A DNA stretch of 64,000 bases from Chelonoidis abingdonii (Eukaryota; Chordata; Testudines; Testudinidae), in assembly GCF_003597395.2 (NCBI RefSeq), contig NC_133774.1:151608-215607 (forward strand), in the 5' to 3' direction. Each line of letters starts with the position of its first letter. Position 1 is the first letter of the stretch. A program made the translations under genes and the position numbers. Of the stretch, positions 25,401-37,400 are shown in pieces. A model generated the notes under the pieces. The model saw only the letters and a program-made list of their open reading frames with translations. It was not told where the DNA came from and made no database searches.

Positions 25401-28400
25401 GGATATGAGCAAGCACTCAAAGAAGAAAAGACGGTTACTCACCTTTGTAACTGTTGTTCTTCGAGATGTGTTGCTCATATCCATTCCAAAACCCGCCCTC
25501 CTTCCCCTCTGTCGGAGTAGCCGGCAAGAAGGAACTGAGGAGTGGACGGGTCGGCAGGGGTATATATTCGGTGGCATAGCGGTGCCATGCCAGGGGGTGC
25601 CCAGCCAACCCGCTGGGTGTTGCTAGGGTAAAAAAAATCTTCCAACAAACGTGCACGCGGCGCATGCACACCTAATTGGAATGGGTATGAGCAACACATC
25701 TCGAAGAACAGTTACAAAGGTGAGTAACCGTCTTTTTTGTTTGACAACTTACCTATGAGTCTTCCTTCATATATAATTTTTTTTTTGATGTTTTGGCCTT
25801 GCCATTCTGGGGTACATCTATGCATAACATTACGCAATGAGTGTTTCTATTGTTTAACTCATGCTGCCTGTACATCCTTCTGCTGTTGAATGGCGGCGAT
25901 ACTTCATTCAGAATTTCTGGAACTATGTGCAGATCATGAAACTCCCATGCTGCTAGGTTACCCCAGATGCAGAACTGCTTAGGCTGCTATGGCATTGGTA
26001 TTTATGATGAGCTCCTGGAGCCCAAGTCCTCTTTTGATGCGGCTGTGCAGCATATCAGTGAGTATTTTGACACTGGAGATTCTGTTCTGTTAAAGAGGAA
26101 AACAATTTTTTTGAAGCTCATCAGCAGCCTAATGAAACCATATGTGAATTTATTTGTGGCAGTTGACCCAGGACTGTGGTTTCGGGGATATTTTTGTGAT
26201 TGGCATAGCCAATTACCATGTCCGTGAATAGTTACTGGTGCAAGATGCTAAACCCTAACTTTTCATGCTGTGATTACCAAGAACGAGGCATTTGAGGGCA
26301 CAGGCTGAAAGAGGTTCTGTGTCTTAGATTGCTGCTACCTTTATGTCTATGCTTAAACTATTAGCTGTTCATTCTGCCTCCATCACACAGTCATACGACA
26401 CTATATACTCCTGCTCCACAGCCTCAGCAGTGAAAATTGCCTGCTTTTCAGTTTCAAGTGTGGTAATACAGATTACTTGGCTAGAACTGCTGAGTGCCGG
26501 GCTTGTGGAGAGAAAGGACATTTTAAGTTACTGTGCCATGGTACACTGGTTCATGACAAGAAGAGGCTTGAAGTGCATATTAGAGTCATAGACTTTAAGG
26601 TCAGAAGGAACCACTAGGATCGTCTAGTCTGACCTCCTGCGCAGTGCAGGCCACAGAATCTCACCCACCCACTCCTGTAATAAATCCCTAAGTCTTAGCT
26701 ATTGAGGTCCTCGAATCATGATTTAAAGACTTCAAGGTGCAGAGAATCCTCCAGCAAATGACCCGTGCCTCATGCTGCAGAGAAAGGTGAAAAACCCCCA
26801 GGGCCTGTGCCAATCTGCCCTGGAGGAAAATTCCTTCCCAACCGCAAATATGGCGATCAGCTAAACCCTGAGCATGTGGGCAGGACTCACCAGCCAGGCA
26901 CCCAGGAAAGAATTCTCTGTAGTAACTCTCATCTCACCCCATCTAACATCCCATGACAGGCCATTGGGCATATTTACCTCTATTAGTCAAAGATCAATTA
27001 ATTGCCAAAATTAGCCTATCCCATCATACCATCCCCTCCATAAACTTATCAAGCTTAGTCTTGAAGCCAGATATGTCTTTTGCCCCCACTGCTACCCTTG
27101 AAAGGCTGTTCCAGAACTTCACTCCTCTGATGGTTAGAAACCTTTGTCTAATTTCAAGTCTAAACTTCTTGATGGCCAGCATGGAAGCTCTTTCATGGAG
27201 GTTTTCAAAACGAGGCTGGATAGCCAACTGTCTTGGATGGCTTAGGCTACGTCTACACTACCTGCCGTATCGGCGGGTTACAATCGATTGCTCGGGGATC
27301 GATATATCGCGTCTCATCTAGACGCGATATATCTTTCCTCGAGTGCGCTTATATCGATTCCGGAACTCCACCAACCCCAATGGAGTTGCGGAATCGACAG
27401 GGGGAGTCGCGGACATCGATCCCGCGTGGTGAGGACGGGTGAGTAATCCGATCTTAGATATTTGACTTCAGCTACGTTATTCACGTAGCTGAAGTTGCGT
27501 ATCTAAGATCGATTTTCCCCCGTAGTGTAGACCAGCCCTTAGATACAACAAATCCTGCATCTTGGCAGGGAGTTAGACTAGATGGTCCTTGCAGTCCTTT
27601 CTGACCCTGTGGTTCTATGATTCTATATTGGGAATGTGAAGCCACATGAGACCACCTTGTTGCCTTGAATACAATACAGCAACTCCAACATTGCCTTTAA
27701 TACAATCTTCTCATGTGGAAAGGCATTGAAACTGGTCTCTCGTGACGTAGAAATTAATGGTACACTGCTGAGGTGCATGGTGGATACAGGTGCTGAAGCT
27801 AATGTTCTCCCTTTTGGGTTAGTTCATAATCTAGACATTTGTCCAATTACGGTGGTTATAAAAGCCTGGAATTTGTATTCTTTGCAGACAGTGGTGAAAC
27901 TGTGTTTTCTGTGCTCTGCAAAGGCAAAGCCTTGACTGCAAAGTTTTATCTTGTTAAAGATGCTGCTGTGAATTACATTCCATTATGGTCCTACGATTTG
28001 TGCTTACATTTTGGTATCATGCATGAGCTCTCCCAGGATCTCTCATGTGTGATTATGTCAGATAGATTAGAAGGGGATACCCAATGTATCATTCAGAGAC
28101 ATCATGATTTGTTTAACATTGACAGTGTTCCATCCACGGGCTATGCATACTCTCTGCTGCTGGATTTGAACACCAAGCCCTTTGCACCCCCTGCACGACA
28201 TGTACCTCTTGCACTTGTGGACAGGATCTGGGCAGAACTGCAATGCATGAAAAATGATGATATAATTTGGGAGGTGGAAGGGCATATGGATTAGAGCTTA
28301 TCCACAGTGATAGTATACCAGAAGAATGGCGATATTTGACTTCATAGATTTTAGGGCTCTTAATAGATATCAGAAATGTGAGCAGTTTCAGCTGCCAACC

Positions 28401-31400
28401 TTCAAAGAGGTGACATGTTGGGTCAGTGGATCCCAGATTTTCTCTGTGTTGGATTACCGATCCAGTTATTGGAATATACCTGTGTCTGGAAGTTTGCTTT
28501 CCGCATGCCATTAGGGAGGTACTGCTATCAGTGATTCCCTTTTGGTTTAGTCTCTGCTCCTTGAAGTATTTGAGAGTGGTCTCTCAGCTCTTTGGTAATA
28601 TCCAGGGTGCATGGTGCTATTTGGATACCATTCTGGTCTTTGACAAGACCCTTCTTGAACACAATGCTTATCTGGACCAGGTGCTAACCCGACTCCAACA
28701 AGCTGGCATAAAGTTGAATGTGGCCGGCTGCAGTTTTGCAAAAGATGCTGTAGAGTTTCTGTGGCATTCTCTGTCAGCTGATGGTATGAAACTGACAACT
28801 GAATGGCTACGAGCTGTTGCTTCACTACTGAAACACACAGATTGTAGCGGTTTACATTCATTCCTTGGCCTAGCGCAATACATAGGTGGTCATGTTCTGC
28901 CCAATTTTAGTACCCTTGCCAAGCTGCTGAGAGATCTAATCCTGGGACGGTTGGTTTGGACTAGAGACAAAACAGATTTTTGAAACAGTCTGCCAGGTCC
29001 TCTGTTAAATCCAATCTCATTCTCATTTTGATCCAAGGAAGCCCATAGTGATTCAAATTGATATATGCAGTCAGGGTCTGGGCACAGTTCTGTGCCGGGG
29101 GGATGGCCAGTTATATACTCATCCCGTACTCTCACCCTGACAGAAGCCAAGTATTCGCATATTGAGCTAGAGTTCTTGGTGATGGTTTTTGCTATTGTAC
29201 ACTTCGAAGTCTATTTACTGGGAAAACATTTTACTTTAGAAACTGATTTGCCTATTTTGGGCCTCTGTCATAAGGCTGTTGATCTGCTGAGCATGAGGCT
29301 GCTGCGGTGGGTGATCAGTTGCAGCACTATGACGGGCTTTCATTTGGTACATTTCAAACAGAGATCTAATTTACTTGCCTATACTCTTTCAAGAAATTCT
29401 GCTGGATTTGCACCCTTATGTGCAGAAATAGCAAGGTATGCTTTATGCTTTTTACTGAACAGCTTGCCAGTTGACTTAAGGCAGACTGCTGCTCTTCAAG
29501 ATGCTGAACTGTGCGAGGTGATGCATGCTGCACAGACGGGTTGGATAGACCCAGTCCTTAAGAGAATTTTGTCTACATCCTACAAAATTTGTTCTGAGCT
29601 ACAGTGAAGATATGTGCTACTCAACATATCTTAAGCAGAGGAGCATGGGGGATCATCCTAGCATCATTCGACAAGCAGTACTGGATGTGACTCACGAAGG
29701 ACATTTGGGAGTTATGAAGGTGATTCTGTATAGTTATGCGTGGTGGCTAGGGCTGCACTCAGACATTGAGCATCATATGAGCCTGCACAGTGCATAGAAC
29801 TACGGTTCCTCCAGCCCCTTTGATAATGGTAGTCCTGGATAGACCATGGCAGAGAATTGCAATGGATATTACTGGTCCTTTGATTGCAGTGCATGGCTAT
29901 ACACTATTGAGTTTTATAGACTGTTACTCACATTACTTCTTTGCGTTCATAATTTCAAAGAAGCTCATCTCTTGCATTACTGCTTTATTTGTGATGTTTG
30001 CCCTACCAGAGAGCCTTCTTTCAGAAAATGGGACTGTGGCAGGTTCCCCCAGAGTGCCACCTGGAACTGGGGTACCACCGAGCCTCCCTGACCCACCAGC
30101 CTGGATTCCCTTTACACTGTATTGCTGTGACCAGCCTGCCAAGCCCTCTCCCAGGCTCCAGAACACACAGTGGTAGGGACACACCCAGCTGCAGAACATA
30201 CAAATGCTGTGATCAGCTCTCCATGGGAAGGCTACAGCTAAGGAACAGCCCAGCTACTCAAGTGCACATCCCCCCCCCGGAGTGTAAGTCCAAAATTATA
30301 CTATCTCATATACACTCATAAAATTTGCCTCCTCCTTTGGTGTGGAGAAGGATATGCAACTTCTGCCCAAGTTACAACTCCCACATACTGGTTTTAGATA
30401 AAGCAAAAATAAGTTTATTAACTACAGAAGATGGATTTTAAGTGATTGTAAGGGATAGCAAACAGATCAAAGAAGATTACTTAGTAAATAAACAAAGCCG
30501 CAAACTGAGCTTAACATATTAGATAGGTAGGATATGAATTAGCAAATTCTCATACTCTATGATTCAAGCAGGCTGCAGAGATTCATAAGGGGCCAGCCAC
30601 ACTTGCTTACAGCTTAAAAACCCCAGGTGTTCCTTTCACAGGCTAAAACTCCCCTTTAGCGTGGGTCCAGCACTTCCACCCAGTTCAGTCCTTGTACCTC
30701 AGGTGTTTTTCAGGAGTTGTCTTTGGGCAGGGAGTCAGTGAAGAGTCCCGATGATGTCACTCACCTGCCTTAAATAGCGTTTGCATATGGCAGGAACCCT
30801 TTGTCTCCAAGATTTGTTCCCATGCCAGTCAGTGGAAAAACACTGGTATTCCAAGATGGAGTCCAGTACCAGGTGATCTGGTCACATGACCCTGTAGGGT
30901 GCTAGCAGCCATGAGTCAGAGGCTGTTTACAGCATCCTCAGGAAGGCTCCCGGTGGGAGATAAGCTTTTCCTAAGGCCTCTTGTTCTCCCTAATGGTTCA
31001 TTAACTTGAATGGACCCTTCCCAGCCAGCCATCTAGACTGATACACCCACAAGGCAGAATATAAACACATTTGTAATAGATACATAGACAATATTCCTAA
31101 CTTCAGATATAAAAATGACACATATATACCAATAGGATAATCTTATTCAGTAAATCATAACCTTTCCAATGATATCTCACATACCTGTCTTTCATAAAAT
31201 ACATTATGATTATGTCATAATCATATTATATTATTACTGTGAAGAATATGGGGTGCAGTGTCACAAGGACATGTTTTGTATCAAGAGAGTTTTGAAGGCT
31301 TTCTGATAAGTATTGGTCCAGTACATTATAAATCTGCTGAGTACCATCCCCAAGGAAATGGGATAGTAGAAAGACTGCGGGGAACTGTGAAGAAACATGT

Positions 31401-34400
31401 AGCTTGCATACTGAAGGAACATTGAGATACATCCTTCGCTATTGCATTGAATCAGGATTTATATGATATTCAGAGTACACACCATGAAAGTACTGGAGAA
31501 ACCCTGTTCTATCGGTTCTTCAGCTGACCTATGAGGACTCAACCGGTAGCGATCAATGGCTTCACATCTAGTTGGCAGCCAGTATCGAGCAGAGTGCCCC
31601 AAGGGTCAGTCCTAGGGCTGGTTTTGTTCAATATCTTCATTAATGATCTGGAGGCTGGCGTGGACTGCAATCTCAGCAAGTTTTCAGGTGACCCTAAACT
31701 GGGAGGTGTGGTGGATACGCTGGAGGGTAGGGGTATGATATAGAGGGGCCTAGACAAATTGAGCCAAAAGAAATCTGATGGAGCTTCAACAAGGACAAGT
31801 GCAGAGTCCTGCACTTAGGATGGAAGAATCCCATGTACTGCTACAGGCCTGGAACTGAATGGCTAGGCAGCAGTTCTACAGAAAAGGACCTAGGGGTTAC
31901 AGTGGACAAGAAGCTGGATATGAATCAGCAGTGTGCCCTTTGGTGCCAAGAAGGCTAATGGTATTTTGGGCTGTATAAGTAGGAGCATTGCCACCAGATT
32001 GAGGAATGTGATCATTTCCCTCTATTCGACATTGGTGAGGCCTCATCTGGAATACTGTGTCCAGTTTTGGGTCCCACACTACAAGAAAGATGTGGAAAAA
32101 TTGGAAAGAGTCCAGCAGAGGGCAACAAAAAAGATTAGGGGGCTCGGGCACATGACTTATGAGAAGAGGCTGAGGGAACTGGGCTTGTTTAGTCTGCAGA
32201 AGAGAAGAGTGAGGAGGGGTTTGATAGCAGCCTTCAGCTACCTGAAACGGGGTTCCGTAGCAGATGGAGCTTGTCTGTTCTCAGTGGTGGGAGATGACAG
32301 AACAAGGAGCAATGGTCTCAAGTTGCAGTGGTGTAGGTCTAGGTTCAATATTAGGAAACATTATTTCACTAGGAAGGTGGTGAAGCACTGGAATGGTTTC
32401 CCTAGGGAGATGGTGGAATCTCCATCCTTAGAGGTTTTTAAGGCCCAGCTTGACAAAGCCCTGGCTGGGATGATTTAGTTGAGATTGGTCCTGCTTTGAG
32501 CAGTGGGTTGGACTAGATGACCTCCTGAGGTCCCTTCCAACCTTGATATTCTATGATTCTATGACCAAATTGTCTATGCTGACAGGAAAGGTTCATCCCA
32601 CCCCTTTGCCATCCCCAAAGCTGATTGATATGACTAGAAAATATGTGCGTTTCAACAGATGTGTCCATGCAAGACTCCATGAGTTCTTTCCTGGACAAAC
32701 AGTGTATGTTAGACTAGGGTTAGGAAGAGTTTTCAATAGCAGAGATGTGATTTTCCTGGCTGCAGGATACGGAACATGGTGAATGCATTTACCACAGACA
32801 GAACATGTTGTTAACCAGCAAGATGTTCTGCATACTGAAAGGGGAATAGAGAGGGAAGAGGACGCTCTTTCCGCGTATGATGGAGTCGTGGGCAGTTGAG
32901 GAAGTGGCGCCACAGTAACAGCATTCACCTCCTGAGCTGAATCAGAGGTATAATATATGGCTCTGGGATTACCTGGTGCCTCTAGCAAAGTACAGCTGAA
33001 CTTTTGGGGAGAAGAGTAGGAAATTGTGATGTGGTGTATATGTTGCCTTTTTGTTTCCTCTTTCTGTTCTTTTCCTAGTTCTGGCTCCTTCAACTCAGTG
33101 ATCGGAGGGGTGTGTGGTTATTTAGGGTCTGCTGCTACTTATCTCCCTTTCAGACTGCCACGTTTTGTTCAGATTGTTGCTGACTTAACCATTCATGTTT
33201 GTTACATTTTGATTGACAACTTGCTTACGTGTCATGCTTTTGGTTGGTTTTGTTTTTTCGGTGCCATTCTGGGGTGCTTTTTAATCTCATATTTGGGAAA
33301 AGGAGTATAATGTTTTTATTAAGTGCCCCAAAGTGTCTTGGATATCTCCCAGGTTTAGAGAGAAAATGTAGTCCCTGCCCTGAAAGCTTAAAGTCAAAAC
33401 AGGCAAAACATACCAAGGATGTGGGAAGAGGAAGTGGCACCCATCAGCGTCTCTTGATGGGATGTCATTCCATAATATTTTTGCTGTAAACCAACCCCTT
33501 CTGCCCACTCTATCCTAGCTGTCCTAGCTGCCCCTGTCTGCTGCCCCGTGTGAAACAGACCCTTCTCCCACCCTGCCTGCTCCACCACATAAAACAATAG
33601 CTCATTGCAAAGGTGTGAAACACCCAGCTAGTTGGAGCCCTCTTATTCAGTCTGGGACAAGAGGAGACCAGGAAATGAGCACCTCCTTACCATGAAGTCT
33701 GGGAGCAAGTGGCTCCTCCATCCCTTGTGAAATCTGTTAATGAAACATACAGATAATGCTAAATTAAGAGGAATTGCAAACTCCAGTAAAGATAGAGATG
33801 ATACAAAGGCTCTAGAGGGGGAGATGGGCGGGTAATACAGCATATTTCCACCTAGAAACGTGCACATTACTGCATGTGAGAGAGAAGTAACCTGAAAGAT
33901 AGATGTTTACACAGCAGGCACTGACTGGAAGAGACTGAGGAGAGGTACATATTCATTAATGATCTGGAAAAGGGGATGAACAGTGAAGTGGCAAAGTTTG
34001 CACCTGATACAAAATTACCCAACGAAGCTAAGTCCAAAGCTGACTGCAATGAGTTACAGAGGAATTGCATAAAAGCTGGTGACTGGACAACAAAATGGCA
34101 GATGAAATTCAACATTAAGTGCAAAGTAATCTACATTGGAAAAAATAATCCCAACTATACTTACACAATGATGGATTTAAAATTAGCTGTTACCACTGAA
34201 GAAAGAGATCTTGGAGTCACTGTGGATTGTTCTCAGAAAACTTCTGCACTGTGTGTAGCAGCAGGGATCAAAATGGTGAACAGTATGTTAGGAACTGTTA
34301 GGAAAGGGATAGAAAATATCCTCATGCCTCTACATAAATCCATGATGTGCCCACTCCTGTCTTACTGTGTCCAGTTCTGGTTGCCCCATCTTGAAAAGAT

Positions 34401-37400
34401 TTAGAGAAGGGCAACAAAGATGATCAAGGGTATGGAGCAGCCTCCAAACAAGGAGAGACTAAAAGATTAGATCTTTCAGCATAGAAAAGAGACGACTAAG
34501 GAGGGATACGATAGAGGTCTATAAAGTCATGAGTGAGTGGAAAAAATGATTAGAGAAAGTTTATTTACCCTTTAACACAATACAAAAATCAGGGGTCACC
34601 AATGAAATTAATAACGGGCAGATTTAATACAAAAAAGAGGAAGTACTTTTTCACACAGTGCACAGTTAGCCTGTGGAACTCATTGTCATGGAATGTTGTG
34701 ATGATCAAAAGTATAACTAGGTTAAAAAAAGAACTGGATAAGTTCATGGGGGTTAGGTCCATGAAATGCTATATTAGACAAGATGATCAGGGATGCAGCC
34801 CTATGCTCAGAGCGACCTCTGACTACTAGAAGCTGAAAGTGGAATGCAGGGGTGGATCACTCCATAAATGACTTGTTCTGTACACTCCCCAAGAAGCTTT
34901 TGTATGGGTCAGATACTGGGCAAGCTGGACCATGGTCTGAACCGGTATGGAACCAGCTCTTACCCCTCAGACATAGGTTTGCCCTGCAAAATGGCAGCAA
35001 GGAGTATCTATGTGACTTTAATGGCAGCATTTGCAGAGCGGGAAGGGAAGAGTTCCTCTCTATGCCATATCTGGAGTAATGCATTCAGATACAAATGTAT
35101 GAAGAGTGTAAATGCCACAGAGGGAGAGAAATTATTTAAGGGTGCTCAAGGAATGTAGCTAGGTGTGGTTAGATGAAACTGAGGGCTTGTACACACTAAT
35201 ACTTACTTCAGTATAACTTAAGTTGCTCAAGGGTGTGGAAACCCACCCCCCTGAATGATGTACGTGATATCCATCAGTGTCATAGAGTGTCTGCCCTAGC
35301 ATGCTACAACAGTGCAGTGCATGGGCCCTAGCGATTTTAGCGTAGACTAGCCCTTTGATCATATAATGGGTAGATGTTGTGCTCTACCCAGATTCATGTT
35401 CTGCACCTATCCACTGGGATTTGAGCACTTCTCAGAACTAGGAAATTCAACAAGGAAAAAACTTCTTACAATGAGATCTTTATCTGTGGGAATCTCCCCC
35501 AGGAGGAAGATCCAGGAGCCTAGTCACTGGGGGAATCACCCTCCTGAGACAAGGGCTGGGTATGCATTTGCTAACAAGCCCCACCATAACCCCTGCGCCA
35601 GCAGTGATTCTGTGAGGTCTACCACTTGGGAGCTAGCTTTCACAAGGGGTGCACTGCAGTACAAAGAGTTGCCTGTCTCTGGCTACACTAAGTAGAAGGG
35701 GACTTTTTTACTAATTTTTTTTTCTCCTCCTTTCTTAGCTGCTTGGAGATTTTGCGGAGTACAGAGCTGAAAGACTGGAGATGTGGGTAGGTGTGGGCTG
35801 CTGCACATGGGTCTGGATTGAGCATGATGGGTCTGAGCTGTATTGTGCACGTATGTGGAATGGGAACTAGCTCTCTGCAATAACTGTCACCTTTTATGTA
35901 TGAGAGGCCTGTTCTAGTGATGGGATAGGGTCTGAAATGAGTCCTATATCTTACTATTGCCTTGGCATTCTCTCCCATCCGCACAGGAAGTCCCGCCTCT
36001 TTTTTAAGTACTGGCACCAGGAGCTGCTGGCAAAGAGTATGGACCGCTTGGAAAATGCAGCAATAATCATCCAGAAAAGTGAGTATTGTGGCAGGAGGGT
36101 CTCCTCCAACCCAGAGTTCATATCAGGGCGGGGAGCAGAGACAGAAGTCCTTCCCCAACCCCTCTCTCATCCCAGAATATCCCTTGATAGCATTCCATGG
36201 CATTGGAGACAGAAAAACCTGGTTCCATCTCTAAGGCACCTCAAACCCTTTGTGTTCGTGGTGTGAACAACAAACGCTCAACTCCTTCTCAGAGTCTTCA
36301 ACAAGCAGGAAAGCAATCTAAAAGTGTGAACAGAAAGGGGCATATGTGGGAGAGCAGAGCAGGTGCAAGCTTGCTGGTCTCGCTATAAAGTGAATATCCA
36401 GGGGAGTGGTTAATGACCTGCTTATAGTGATGGGATGAATTGTAAGAAGCCATGGGAAGCTGGAGAGAAGCGCCAGCAGAAGGGGAGACCAGAAAATGTC
36501 ATTATCCTCTCAGGGAAGGACAGTGGCATATGATGCAGGTGGGATCATGAGCAATAGGTGCGCTGGTGAGAGACATGGTAGAGCTTTCTCTCTGCACAGT
36601 CTCTCTGGTATGACTGTATTGGACACACGGGTACTATAGGATGCTGCTCTTGCCTGGTCCTTGTTCCTTGCTGTTCCAGTGGAGTCTCTGCTCTAACTGT
36701 AGCTTCTCTGTGAGCAGCTTACAAGAGATTCTGCTGTAGGAAGAGTTACCAGGAGCTAGTGGTTGAGCTCAGAGCCCGGGAGAAGCACCTACAGGAGGAA
36801 GAGGAGAGAGAGAGAAACAGGCAACTGGAACTGGAGTCCCAGGCCCAGAGTAAGTCACTGACACATCCTCCTTCCATCAATACCTCCATGCCTCAAATCC
36901 CTGGATGCTCACTTAATGTCTGTTTCCAGCCACCACAGACCTTACTGGGTCTGACTGCCTTATTCTCTAGTTGTAGCTGAGCCCTCAGGCCACACTCTCT
37001 TTCATGCCACACCTGAGCAGTGGGTAGTTAGAGGAGATGATACACCTGCCTCTGTGAAACTCTCCTCCAGCATTTGCCTCAGGACAGGCCCCATCTCCAC
37101 TTGGAAATGGAAGCGGTTTCCCATAGAGGCTGGGAACTGAGCTTTGAAATCCCACGTGTCTTGGGGTGGGATGGGAAAGACACCCTGGCCTGACCCAGCC
37201 TCTTCTGCTCATGCAGCAAGGGATGGCTTCATGCCATCTCCCACTCAGAGCTGGATTTTTTTTTCCTTAGAACATGGAGCAGGAGGTGGCTGCAGAACCA
37301 GAACTCCACCCCTTCTCACTCCTTTCCATGCTCCATAGCAAGGCTCAGGTGGGATGGGGAAGTTCCAAGCTCCAAGGATTGATGTTCCTGGGAGTCCCTT

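Larger units (their letters stand above)
19630..25731 (+). mobile_element. DIRS-type tyrosine-recombinase retrotransposon, copy 1
   Basis: The element is about 6.1 kb. It has inverted terminal repeats (left about 19630-19840, right about 25488-25731), an internal complementary region (25387-25487), and in order a gag-like ORF, RT with RNase H, and a tyrosine recombinase. It lacks an integrase of the DDE type. It sits inside the Gypsy 5' LTR; the 3' LTR shows the corresponding site empty near 33200. Stops and frameshifts make it non-autonomous. Confidence 0.92.
19391..33290 (+). mobile_element. Degenerate Ty3/Gypsy-like LTR retrotransposon with nested insertions
   Basis: Matching LTR segments lie at 19391-19629 plus 25732-25860 (5', split by a DIRS element) and at 33025-33290 (3'). 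Between them come gag, protease, RT, RNase H and integrase remnants in Ty3/Gypsy order, broken by stops and by nested CR1s, a MITE and an LTR. A polypurine tract (33006-33023) precedes the 3' LTR. The pol text resembles K02A2.6-like Gypsy elements. Confidence 0.75.
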
